From positions 1 to 42,252 of the forward strand of contig URJL01000016.1 in assembly GCA_900548115.1 (NCBI GenBank): DNA of 42,252 nucleotides. Reading direction: 5' to 3'. A model generated the notes under the pieces. The model worked only from the letters and a program-made list of their open reading frames with translations, made no database searches and was not told where the DNA came from. A program made the translations under genes and the position numbers. This DNA comes from an uncultured Eubacteriales bacterium (lineage in GTDB: Bacteria > Bacillota > Clostridia > Oscillospirales > CAG-382). Of the stretch, positions 18,089 through 25,359 are shown piece by piece (within the stretch, counting starts at the first letter, position 1; each line of letters begins with the position of its first letter).

Positions 18089-18649
18089 TCATTTTTCACA
18101 TTTTTTGTCACAAAAGCACGCTTTTTCGACTGTCCGATAACCGCCCAAAAGATCGAGCGGTCCGCCCGAGGTATGGTTTTCGTAATCAATTGCGTCCATG
18201 ACCGAATGAAGCGTGCCGCGCACGCTCTCGTCCGCTTCGCCGCCGAGGCAAAGTGAGTGGACAGCATTTCCGAAATCGCGCAGAGGATAAAACGCGGGGT
18301 TTTCTTCGTTCCGGATCGGTTTTAAGAAGTTCGGCTCGTTCACCCCCGGCACGGGCTCGATCGGAGGTGTCCGCCACGGCTCGTATATGGAATCGCAGCG
18401 TGAAAGATCGCCCGAACACAAAACGGGCGCTTTTTTGAGGACAAAGGCGCGGCAGTCGTCGGCGACCTTTTTTAACAAAACACCGTAACGGCCGCGATAT
18501 TCCGCGTCGGTCTCAAAATCGTAAAGCAGGCGCACCGAAAACCGCATCTGTAAGGCGGCGTAAAGGTGCCACCGCTTCTCGCAACGGATCGGCATGGACT
18601 TTGCGATCGCCTCGTCGCGGTATTTTTCGTATTCCGCGCGTTTTTTCAT
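18089..18649 (-). CDS. Conserved-looking protein of unknown function
   Basis: A 186-residue soluble protein that I do not recognise. It begins with a charged helix (MKKRAEYEKYRDEAIAKSMP), has five cysteines in its second half and C-terminal tail, including ACFCDKKCEK, and shows no signal peptide or membrane helix. It starts 6 bases after the DUF3810 stop, with GGAGAAG overlapping the end of that gene, so the two are probably translated in a coupled way. The vanY gene follows 65 bases later. The cysteine-rich tail might bind metal, but this is only a guess. Confidence 0.65.
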   Translation of the reverse strand: MKKRAEYEKYRDEAIAKSMPIRCEKRWHLYAALQMRFSVRLLYDFETDAEYRGRYGVLLKKVADDCRAFVLKKAPVLCSGDLSRCDSIYEPWRTPPIEPVPGVNEPNFLKPIRNEENPAFYPLRDFGNAVHSLCLGGEADESVRGTLHSVMDAIDYENHTSGGPLDLLGGYRTVEKACFCDKKCEK

Positions 18650-18655
18650 GCGACT

Positions 18656-19891
18656 TTATTCTTCTCCGATCCCGAAATACGCCACGGCAAGATCGACCAT
18701 CATATCATAGCTTTTCGTGCCCTCACTGTCTCCGCGCAGCTTGATCGAAGCGCTGTTCACGGTGTCGGCGATCTTCGATGCCGTCGAATTCGAATACGGT
18801 TCGAAAAAGTCGGAAAAGCCCATCATTTCGCGAAGAACACCGCGCGGCGTTTTGTATAGAGCCGAATAGAAAAGCTCCTCATCCGCACTGTACAGTGCGT
18901 CGGTGAGATAGTTATAAAGCTCACAGAGGGCGCTGTAGCGAAGATAATAATCGTCGCTTTGATACAGAACCAGAAATGCCACGAAGTTGGCTTCGTCCTC
19001 GTGTGATATTCCTCTCTGGTGTGCCATCTCGTGAGCCGTTGAAAAGGCAATGACGTAATCGGGATAATGGATATTGATATTCGCCTCGCCCGTATACGGA
19101 ATATAGATGCCCGAAATGTGGGTATAGGTCATCCACCCCGAAAGTGCGACGCGTTTGACGGGGGCATGCATGCGGGTAAGAAACGGATATCGGTCGTATA
19201 CTTTGTCATACGCCTCGTTCACACGGTCGCTCAATTCGTCGAACGAATACGGCAAAGAAGAAAGTCCCGACGAGCCGTAACGGATATCCCCTTTTTCAAG
19301 GCAGTCGGAAAGCTCGCCCGCGACAAAGACCGACGCGTTGTAAAGCTGCTTCGCGCTCACCTTTTCGCGCTCGATTCCGAGATTGTCCGCGAGCGTTGTT
19401 CGGCGGTTGCAGGGGGCAAAATTGAGACCGTAAAACGTAAAGCAGAAAAGAACCACCGCAATGATCGCGCGGTTGAAGCGGCGCTCGAAGCGTTTATCAT
19501 ACGGTACTTTTTTGATCGCTTCGGCAATGCAGCGAACAGTGCCGTAAAGCAACAGGACAAATCCCGCAAAAAACAGCGTCTCGGCAAGCGAAAAAGGCAG
19601 AACGCCCGTTATCGCCGCCAGTATTTTCCGCGTAAGGCTTCCGAACGTGCGGCAATAGGCTTCGGCAAAGGAGCGGCTTACGAGCGACAAAAGGATCATC
19701 AGCACCGCGAGACAAAACGGAAAAAACAAAATGCGGACGGCTTTGCCGTGCGTTATGTCACGCCACGGGTCATACTCCTCCGCTCCGTCGTTTTCTTCTT
19801 CTGTTTCTGCGGCGCGGACCGTATCTCCGCTCTCCGCGGATTTTTCGCTTTCCGCGGCGATCGGGCGTTTTTTTCTTTTTCCGAACAGCAT
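18656..19891 (-). CDS. DUF3810-family membrane protein with a zinc-protease motif
   Basis: A 411-residue protein. It has an acidic cytoplasmic tail of about 70 residues, three membrane helices (ILFFPFCLAVLMILLSLVS; LAETLFFAGFVLLLYGTV; AIIAVVLFCFTFYGLNF), and a long outer domain holding TAHEMAHQRGISHEDEANF. This is an HExxH-type metallopeptidase signature with a downstream glutamate ligand, characteristic of DUF3810. Substrate unknown; the family is common in Firmicutes and Bacteroidetes. An upstream in-frame start at 19957 exists, but AAGGAGA 6 bases before ATG 19891 decides the start. First gene of a group with the 186-residue protein and vanY, which suggests an envelope role. Confidence 0.82.
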   Translation of the reverse strand: MLFGKRKKRPIAAESEKSAESGDTVRAAETEEENDGAEEYDPWRDITHGKAVRILFFPFCLAVLMILLSLVSRSFAEAYCRTFGSLTRKILAAITGVLPFSLAETLFFAGFVLLLYGTVRCIAEAIKKVPYDKRFERRFNRAIIAVVLFCFTFYGLNFAPCNRRTTLADNLGIEREKVSAKQLYNASVFVAGELSDCLEKGDIRYGSSGLSSLPYSFDELSDRVNEAYDKVYDRYPFLTRMHAPVKRVALSGWMTYTHISGIYIPYTGEANINIHYPDYVIAFSTAHEMAHQRGISHEDEANFVAFLVLYQSDDYYLRYSALCELYNYLTDALYSADEELFYSALYKTPRGVLREMMGFSDFFEPYSNSTASKIADTVNSASIKLRGDSEGTKSYDMMVDLAVAYFGIGEE

Positions 19892-20032
19892 AACGCTTCT
19901 CCTTTCCGATAAAAGAGACTCTTCTCCGATTTTCCATAGTGCCATATTATCATACATTCTGCGCCATTCCCGTTACGGAAATGTGTATATACTGTATATT
20001 TTCCAAACTTTTTCAAAAGTCGAAAAAAGGGA

Positions 20033-20061
20033 TTGACAAACAGCACATGCCGTGCTATAAT
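20033..20061 (+). promoter_or_regulatory. Consensus sigma-A promoter of the branched-chain operon
   Basis: TTGACA (20033-20038), 17-base spacer, TATAAT (20056-20061): a perfect consensus match. Transcription would begin near 20068, about 23 bases before the leader peptide start. Confidence 0.92.
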
Positions 20062-20090
20062 GGAACGGTAATCAAACGGGAGGTCGTGTC

Positions 20091-20195
20091 ATGAATCGGT
20101 TCGTTTCCCTTTTCAACATAAGCATTACTCTAATCGCTATTATTATTGCCGTGATTATTCGCAGCTTTAGTCATAGCGCTATTTGTCGTGCATAA
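20091..20195 (+). CDS. Isoleucine-rich leader peptide
   Basis: A 34-codon open frame with a strong ribosome site (GGGAGGT, 6 bases ahead). Nine of 34 residues are isoleucine and 13 are branched-chain. They are concentrated in ISITLIAIIIAVII (residues 10-23). This matches classic leader peptides that sense charged tRNA by ribosome stalling. Just behind the isoleucine run, bases 20162-20169 can pair with 20193-20200 (8 bp with one G-U), a candidate pause hairpin covering the stop codon. An intrinsic terminator follows at 20256. Shortage of charged tRNA-Ile would stall the ribosome and is expected to favour read-through into ilvE. The peptide itself probably has no other job. Confidence 0.85.
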   Translation: MNRFVSLFNISITLIAIIIAVIIRSFSHSAICRA

Positions 20196-20255
20196 AGTTG
20201 AAAAATTTCGGATCGTCTTTACACATTTTCCCCTGAATTTATTCCGATATTTTAA

Positions 20256-20292
20256 GGCTTACGGCATTTAGCTGTAAGTCTTTTTATTTATT
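20256..20292 (+). terminator. Attenuator terminator before ilvE
   Basis: Stem 20256-20265 with 20271-20280 (10 bp including two G-U pairs), loop ATTTA, then TTTTTATTTATTT. It lies between the isoleucine-rich leader and the ilvE ribosome site (GGAGG near 20300), so it must be read through for the operon to be expressed. The competing antiterminator was not worked out with confidence. Confidence 0.85.
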
Positions 20293-20312
20293 TCACAACG
20301 GAGGATTTTTCT

Positions 20313-21383
20313 ATGCTGAACATCAAAGTCGAAAAAACAACGCACCCGAAAGCAAAGCCGACCGACGAATCCAAGCTCGGCTTCGGTAAAATTTTCACCG
20401 ACCACATGTTTTTGATGAACTATACCGAGGGAAAGGGCTGGCATGATCCCCGCATCGTACCCTACGGACCGATCTCACTCGAGCCCTCCGCCATGGTCTT
20501 CCATTACGGACAGGAAATGTTCGAGGGTCTGAAAGCCTACCGCGGCAAGGACGGTCATCCCCGCCTTTTCCGCCCCGACATGAACGCAAAGCGCGCCAAC
20601 AATTCGAACACCCGTCTTTGCATTCCGCACATTCCCGAGGAGGATTTTGTTCAGGCAATTTCCGAGCTTGTAAGCCTTGACCGCGACTGGATTCCATCGA
20701 CGCCCGGAACGTCGCTTTATATCCGTCCGTTTGTCATTTCCACCGATGAATTTTTGGGCGTCGCGCCTTCCAAGACCTATCTTTTCATCGTCATCCTCTC
20801 TCCGAGCGGGGCGTATTACGCCTCGGGTCTTGCTCCCGTCGGTATTTGGATCGAGGATGAATATGTCCGCGCGGTTCGCGGCGGCATCGGCTTTGCCAAA
20901 ACCGGCGGCAACTACGCGGCAAGCCTTATCGCTCAGGTAAAGGCGCACGACGACGGCTATTCGCAGGTTTTGTGGCTGGACGGCGTGGAGCGCAAATACA
21001 TCGAGGAAGTCGGCGCGATGAACATTTTCTTCAAGATCGACGGCAAGATCGTAACGCCTATGCTCAACGGAAGTATCCTTCCCGGCATCACGCGCGACTC
21101 GGTTCTGCACCTCTGCCGCGACTGGGGTTATGAAGTCGAGGAACGCCGCATTTCGGTCGACGAGCTTTTGGAAGCGCAGAAGAACGGCAAGCTTGAGGAG
21201 TGCTTCGGCACCGGTACCGCCGCCGTCATTTCGCCCGTCGGAAAGCTTCGCTACAAGGATGACGTTATGGTCATCGGCGACGGAAGCATCGGAAAGGTAA
21301 GTCAGAAGATCTACGACACCATAACCGGCATTCAATGGGGCACGGGTGAAGATCCCTACGGCTGGTCGGTGGTTATAAAGTGA
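20313..21383 (+). CDS. ilvE: Branched-chain amino acid aminotransferase
   Basis: PLP enzyme that moves the amino group between glutamate and the branched 2-oxoacids of isoleucine, valine and leucine; reversible. The 356 residues match the long (BCAT-type) form of fold-type IV transaminases. Motifs: FHYGQEMFEGLKAYR, the PLP lysine at about 196 in GFAKTGGNYAAS, EEVGAMNIFF, and ECFGTGTAAVISPVG. GGAGG precedes the start. It is the first structural gene after the attenuator, and its stop overlaps the next start by 4 bases. The regulation by isoleucine codons supports branched-chain substrates. Confidence 0.95.
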   Translation: MLNIKVEKTTHPKAKPTDESKLGFGKIFTDHMFLMNYTEGKGWHDPRIVPYGPISLEPSAMVFHYGQEMFEGLKAYRGKDGHPRLFRPDMNAKRANNSNTRLCIPHIPEEDFVQAISELVSLDRDWIPSTPGTSLYIRPFVISTDEFLGVAPSKTYLFIVILSPSGAYYASGLAPVGIWIEDEYVRAVRGGIGFAKTGGNYAASLIAQVKAHDDGYSQVLWLDGVERKYIEEVGAMNIFFKIDGKIVTPMLNGSILPGITRDSVLHLCRDWGYEVEERRISVDELLEAQKNGKLEECFGTGTAAVISPVGKLRYKDDVMVIGDGSIGKVSQKIYDTITGIQWGTGEDPYGWSVVIK

Positions 21384-22048
21384 AGCGGGTCACGGTATTC
21401 GCGGGGCATTACGGCAGCGGAAAGACCAATCTTGCGGTAAATTTCGCTTTGTCTCTTGCCCGTGAAAAGAAAGCCGTTTCGCTTGCCGATCTTGATATCG
21501 TAAACCCGTATTTCCGTTCGAAGGATTCGCGGCGGATTCTGGAGGAAGCGGGAGTGCGCTTCATCTCGTCGGAATATGCCAATTCCAACGTCGATGTTCC
21601 CGCGCTTCCCGCCGAAGCCTATTCGATCACCGAGGACGAGAGCCGTTTCGGCGTTTTGGATGTCGGCGGCGACGACCGAGGCGCGCTGGCGCTCGGCCGG
21701 TATGTTCCCGCGCTGACTTGCGAAAACAATTACGACATGTGGTTCGTCGTCAATCCCTATCGTCCGCTCACGCGGACGCCCGAAGCGGCGCTCGGCGTTC
21801 TTTACGAAATCGAAGAAGCCTGTCGGCTTCCCTTCACGGGGATCGTTTCCAATCCCAACATCGGGGAGGAAACGACCGCCGAAGCGGTGCTTTCGGCGGG
21901 AGACTATATGAAAGAGCTTTCGCGTCTCTCGTCGCTTCCCGTCGTTATGACGGCGGCGCACGAACCGCTTTGCCCGCTTCTCGAGGGGAAAATCGAAAAA
22001 TTATTCCCGATAAAATTGTATGTCCGCCAAAGCTGGCAAAAAGAATAA
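21380..22048 (+). CDS. P-loop nucleotide-binding protein (CobQ/ParA-like)
   Basis: A 222-residue ATPase with Walker A AGHYGSGKTNLAVNFAL, a D-x-D segment ADLDIVNPYFRSK and a switch-like VLDVGGDDRGA. These resemble the SIMIBI class that includes ParA, MinD and nickel/Fe-S chaperones. It starts with GTG overlapping the ilvE stop by 4 bases, with GGTGG ahead, so it is translationally coupled. Similar ATPases often sit with ferredoxin oxidoreductase genes in Clostridia. A role in assembly or maturation of the Fe-S enzyme downstream is possible but unproven. No cysteine motif for cluster binding is seen. Confidence 0.75.
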   Translation: MKRVTVFAGHYGSGKTNLAVNFALSLAREKKAVSLADLDIVNPYFRSKDSRRILEEAGVRFISSEYANSNVDVPALPAEAYSITEDESRFGVLDVGGDDRGALALGRYVPALTCENNYDMWFVVNPYRPLTRTPEAALGVLYEIEEACRLPFTGIVSNPNIGEETTAEAVLSAGDYMKELSRLSSLPVVMTAAHEPLCPLLEGKIEKLFPIKLYVRQSWQKE

Positions 22049-22100
22049 ATACTTTCGAATTCTGTGTTTTTACATCTATATAAGGAAAGGAAATTCGATC

Positions 22101-22304
22101 ATGGCAAAAGTAACCTTTAACGAGGCGCTTTGCAAAGGCTGCGGTCTTTGTGTCGGCGCCTGTCCCAAAAAGATCGTGGCGTTGAAAACAACGCTGAACG
22201 CCAAGGGCTATCATCCAGCACACGTCACCGATCAAGCAGCATGCATCGGCTGCGCCTTCTGCGCGACCATGTGTCCCGACTGCGTGATCACCGTAGAGAA
22301 ATAA
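22101..22304 (+). CDS. 2-oxoacid:ferredoxin oxidoreductase delta subunit (2[4Fe-4S] ferredoxin)
   Basis: A 67-residue ferredoxin-like subunit with two complete cluster motifs, CKGCGLCVGACPK and CIGCAFCATMCPD, which would hold two [4Fe-4S] clusters. It passes electrons between the thiamine centre of the enzyme and external ferredoxin. AAGGAAAGG precedes ATG 22101; the frame is open further upstream but without a ribosome site. It is followed 15 bases later by the alpha subunit. The order delta-alpha-beta-gamma is typical of Vor/Kor-type complexes. Confidence 0.9.
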   Translation: MAKVTFNEALCKGCGLCVGACPKKIVALKTTLNAKGYHPAHVTDQAACIGCAFCATMCPDCVITVEK

Positions 22305-22319
22305 GAAGGGAGAAGAACT

Positions 22320-23390
22320 ATGTCCGAGAAAGTTTTAATGAAAGGAAACGAAGCGCTTGCCGAAGCCGCCATCATGGCGGGCTGCCGTCATTACTTCGGT
22401 TATCCCATCACTCCGCAGACCGAGGTCGCGGCATACATGTCCAAACGCATGCCCAAGATCGGCGGAACGTTTTTGCAGGCGGAAAGCGAAATTGCCGCCA
22501 TCAACATGGTCATCGGCGTCGCCTCCACAGGAAAGCGTGTTATGACCTCCAGCTCCTCCCCCGGAATCTCGCTGAAGAGCGAAGGTCTTTCGTATCTTGC
22601 CGGCTGTGATCTTCCGGCACTGATCGTCAACGTTCAGCGCGGCGGTCCGGGTCTCGGCGGTATCCAGCCGTCGCAGTCGGATTATTTCCACGCGACGCGC
22701 GGTGCGGGTCACGGCGATTTCCATCTTTTGGTGCTGGCGCCCGACTCGGTTCAGGAAATGGTAAATCTCACCTTCAAAGCGTTCGACCTTGCCGAAAAAT
22801 ACCGTATGCCGGCGATGATCCTTTCGGACGGCACGATGGGACAGATGATGGAACCCGTCAGCCTTGAAGCGTGCGAAATCCATGAACACGACAAATCGTG
22901 GGCGCTCACGGGAACCGAAGGAAAGCGCCCGCCCCGCATTATAAACTCGCTCTTCTTAAAGCCCGAGGAACTGGAGCAGTTCAACTTCGACCGCTTCAAG
23001 CGCTATGCCGTCGTCGAGGAAAACGAGCCGATGTACGAGCAGTATCGCATGGACGACGCGGAAATTTGCATCGTCGCCTTCGGCGTTGCGGCGCGCGTTT
23101 CGCAAAACGCCATCGACAAGGCGCGCGAAATGGGCATTAAGGTCGGCATGATTCGTCCGATTACCCTCTGGCCCTTCCCGAAAAAAGCGCTGCTTGCCGC
23201 CGCCGATAAAGTAAAGGCGTTTATTTCGGTCGAGCTTTCGATGGGACAGATGATCGAGGATGTCGAGCTTGCCATCCGCTGCAAAAAGCCCGTTATGCTG
23301 TGCAACCGTGTCGGCGGTATGATCCCGACGACCGAAAACGTTTTGGATTCGATAAAGAAAGCAAGCGAATTGGGAGGTGCAAACGCATGA
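22320..23390 (+). CDS. vorB: 2-oxoacid:ferredoxin oxidoreductase alpha subunit (VorB/KorA type)
   Basis: Alpha chain of the CoA-dependent 2-oxoacid:ferredoxin oxidoreductase, which converts a 2-oxoacid, CoA and oxidised ferredoxin to acyl-CoA, CO2 and reduced ferredoxin, and can run in reverse. The 356 residues show the pyrimidine-domain motif FGYPITPQTEVAAYMSK, the core QAESEIAAINMVIGVASTGK with SSSSPGISLK, and the C-terminal domain II (AFGVAARVSQNAID, GMIRPITLWPFP). It most resembles subunits labelled 3-methyl-2-oxobutanoate dehydrogenase VorB in Clostridia. Substrate assignment rests on that resemblance and on the ilvE neighbour. Its stop overlaps the beta start (ATGA). Confidence 0.9.
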   Translation: MSEKVLMKGNEALAEAAIMAGCRHYFGYPITPQTEVAAYMSKRMPKIGGTFLQAESEIAAINMVIGVASTGKRVMTSSSSPGISLKSEGLSYLAGCDLPALIVNVQRGGPGLGGIQPSQSDYFHATRGAGHGDFHLLVLAPDSVQEMVNLTFKAFDLAEKYRMPAMILSDGTMGQMMEPVSLEACEIHEHDKSWALTGTEGKRPPRIINSLFLKPEELEQFNFDRFKRYAVVEENEPMYEQYRMDDAEICIVAFGVAARVSQNAIDKAREMGIKVGMIRPITLWPFPKKALLAAADKVKAFISVELSMGQMIEDVELAIRCKKPVMLCNRVGGMIPTTENVLDSIKKASELGGANA

Positions 23391-24142
23391 GTACCGTATT
23401 TCAAAAACCCCACGCGCTGACCGACGCGCCCCTTCACTATTGCCCCGGCTGTACGCACGGTATCATTCACCGTCTTGTTGCCGAAGCGATCGACGAGCTG
23501 GGCGTCGAGGGCAGAACCATCGGCGTCGCTTCGGTCGGCTGCTCGGTCTTTGCTTATAATTATTTCAACTGCGACATGGTTCAGGCGGCGCACGGACGCG
23601 CTCCCGCCGTTGCGACGGGCGTCAAGCGTTCCGACCCGAACAATATCGTTTTCACCTATCAGGGCGACGGCGACCTTGCCGCCATCGGCACGGCGGAGAC
23701 AGTCCATTCGGCGGCGCGCGGCGAAAACATTACCGTTATTTTCGTAAACAATGCCATTTACGGCATGACGGGCGGTCAGATGGCGCCGACGACCCTGCCC
23801 GGTCAGGTGACGCAGACCTCTCCTTACGGACGCGACGTAAACACCGTCGGCTATCCCGTAAAAATTTGCGAAATGCTTTCGAAGCTCGACGGCGCGACGT
23901 ACCTCGAGCGCGTCGCCGTAGACGACGTAAAGCACGTGCGCGCGGCAAAAGCCGCCATTAAGAAGGCGTTTCAAAATCAGATCGAGGGCAAGGGCTTTTC
24001 GCTTATCGAAGTGCTCTCCACCTGCCCCACAAACTGGGGCATGACGCCCGAAAACGCTCTTACGTGGCTGCGGGAAAACATGATCCCGTATTACCCGCTC
24101 GGCGTTTACAAGGACAAATTTGCGGAAAGCGAGGGAAAATAA
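23387..24142 (+). CDS. 2-oxoacid:ferredoxin oxidoreductase beta subunit (thiamine diphosphate-binding)
   Basis: A 251-residue beta chain carrying thiamine diphosphate. Motifs: HYCPGCTHGIIHRL near the N-terminus (cysteines near a cluster/thiamine site) and the thiamine/Mg2+ motif GDGDLAAIGTAE...NNAIYGMTGGQ, then the C-terminal EVLSTCPTNWG. ATG 23387 overlaps the alpha stop by 4 bases and has GGGAGGTG upstream, so the two chains are made in step. A longer upstream frame has no ribosome site. Confidence 0.92.
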   Translation: MSTVFQKPHALTDAPLHYCPGCTHGIIHRLVAEAIDELGVEGRTIGVASVGCSVFAYNYFNCDMVQAAHGRAPAVATGVKRSDPNNIVFTYQGDGDLAAIGTAETVHSAARGENITVIFVNNAIYGMTGGQMAPTTLPGQVTQTSPYGRDVNTVGYPVKICEMLSKLDGATYLERVAVDDVKHVRAAKAAIKKAFQNQIEGKGFSLIEVLSTCPTNWGMTPENALTWLRENMIPYYPLGVYKDKFAESEGK

Positions 24143-24143
24143 A

Positions 24144-24680
24144 ATGACACAGAATATACTTATCGCAGGCTTCGGCGGACAGGGCATTTTGTTTTCCGGA
24201 AAATTTCTCGCCTACGACGGACTGCTCGAGGGGCGCGAGGTAAGCTGGCTTCCCTCCTACGGTCCCGAAATGCGCGGCGGCACCGCCAATTGCAGCATTA
24301 TTTTGAGCGACGAGAAGATCGGCTCTCCCATCGTGAGCGAACCCGACATTCTCATTGCGATGAACCTTCCGTCACTGGACAAATATGAGGACGCGACGGT
24401 CTCGGGCGGCAAAATTTTCGTCGACAGCTCGCTTATCGAACGAAAGGTCGCCCGAAACGACGCGGAAGCCTTTTATATTCCGGCAACCTCTCTTGCCTCC
24501 GATAACGGTCTTACGGGTCTTGCCAACATGATCATGATCGGATACATGATGAAAAAAACCGGGCTTATCCCGCTCGAAAACGTCGAAAAGGCGCTGAAAA
24601 AGGTCGTTTCGGCACGCAAGGCGGATCTTTTCGATCTGAACAAAAAAGCAATCGAGCTCGGATATCGATACGAAGGCTGA
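24144..24680 (+). CDS. 2-oxoacid:ferredoxin oxidoreductase gamma subunit
   Basis: A 178-residue gamma chain, the domain that contacts CoA in this enzyme class. It opens with the family signature ILIAGFGGQGILFSGKFLAY, followed by SWLPSYGPEMRGGTANCSII. It begins one base after the beta stop, with GAGGG as a modest ribosome site. It completes the four-chain complex encoded from 22101. Confidence 0.92.
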   Translation: MTQNILIAGFGGQGILFSGKFLAYDGLLEGREVSWLPSYGPEMRGGTANCSIILSDEKIGSPIVSEPDILIAMNLPSLDKYEDATVSGGKIFVDSSLIERKVARNDAEAFYIPATSLASDNGLTGLANMIMIGYMMKKTGLIPLENVEKALKKVVSARKADLFDLNKKAIELGYRYEG

Positions 24681-24739
24681 GCAAGCTTTTTAAACAAATT
24701 TTCCGCAATAATATTTCCGAAAGGATGGATTTTCCGACT

Positions 24740-25294
24740 ATGAACGAACAGCTGAAAGACATCGGTATGCGTCTTGCCTGTATACGGGAGGACTGCGACA
24801 TGACCGCCGAAGACCTTGCCGAAAAGCTCGGGGTTCCGCTTGCCGATTATTTATCGTATGAAAAAGGCGAAAAGGATTTTTCCTTCAGTTTTGTCTACAA
24901 CGCCGCCGAGGCACTGGGTGTGGATGTTCTCGATATTATCAGCGGCTCTTCTCCGACCCTTTCCATGTGCTGTATGGTAAAAAAAGGAAACGGTTATTCG
25001 GTCAAGCGTCAGCATGATTACGATTACAAGCACCTTGCCTACACCTTCAAAAATAAGAAAGCGGAGCCGTTTCTTGTCACCATTACCCCCGACGACAAGC
25101 CGCCGGTACTGCACGGTCACGACGGACAGGAGTTTAATTACCTCCTGTCGGGCGAAATGACCTTTTACATCGGCGACATTTCGTATGAGCTTGAAGCGGG
25201 CGACAGCGTGTACTTCAATTCGGGAATCCCCCACGCGGAAAAGGCAAAGGGCGATGTTCCCGCGCAGTTCATTGCCGTCGTCATGAAAAACTGA
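24740..25294 (+). CDS. HTH-cupin transcriptional regulator (XRE family)
   Basis: A 184-residue regulator. The N-terminal Xre-type helix-turn-helix (about 1-65: CIREDCDMTAEDLAEKLGVP, LSYEKGEKDFS) is followed by a cupin domain (about 105-182: HGHDGQEFNYLLSGEMTFY, then ELEAGDSVYFNSGIPHAEKA) with the usual histidine/glutamate ligands. Such proteins bind a small ligand in the cupin. The gene lies between the oxidoreductase and the acyl-CoA synthetase, an arrangement I recall from many Clostridia, so the ligand may be an acid or CoA intermediate of this pathway. The start is not certain: ATG 24725 and ATG 24740 are both in frame, and neither has ideal spacing. Confidence 0.82.
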   Translation: MNEQLKDIGMRLACIREDCDMTAEDLAEKLGVPLADYLSYEKGEKDFSFSFVYNAAEALGVDVLDIISGSSPTLSMCCMVKKGNGYSVKRQHDYDYKHLAYTFKNKKAEPFLVTITPDDKPPVLHGHDGQEFNYLLSGEMTFYIGDISYELEAGDSVYFNSGIPHAEKAKGDVPAQFIAVVMKN

Positions 25295-25312
25295 GATTTG
25301 TTCGAAAATTTC

Positions 25313-25342
25313 ACCGCGTAAATAAGAGAACACGCGGTTTTT
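25313..25342 (+). terminator. Short hairpin with T run between the cupin regulator and the acyl-CoA synthetase
   Basis: Stem ACCGCGT (25313-25319) with ACGCGGT (25332-25338), 12-base loop, then TTTT. It could partly terminate transcription before the synthetase, or protect the mRNA end. The short stem and large loop make this uncertain. Confidence 0.4.
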
Positions 25343-25359
25343 GAAAGGACGGCGGAAAA

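Noticed and set aside
22049..22100. Possible internal promoter (TTCGAA, 17 bases, TATATA) before the ferredoxin subunit
   Set aside because: The -35 matches the consensus poorly, and the genes on both sides look like one operon.
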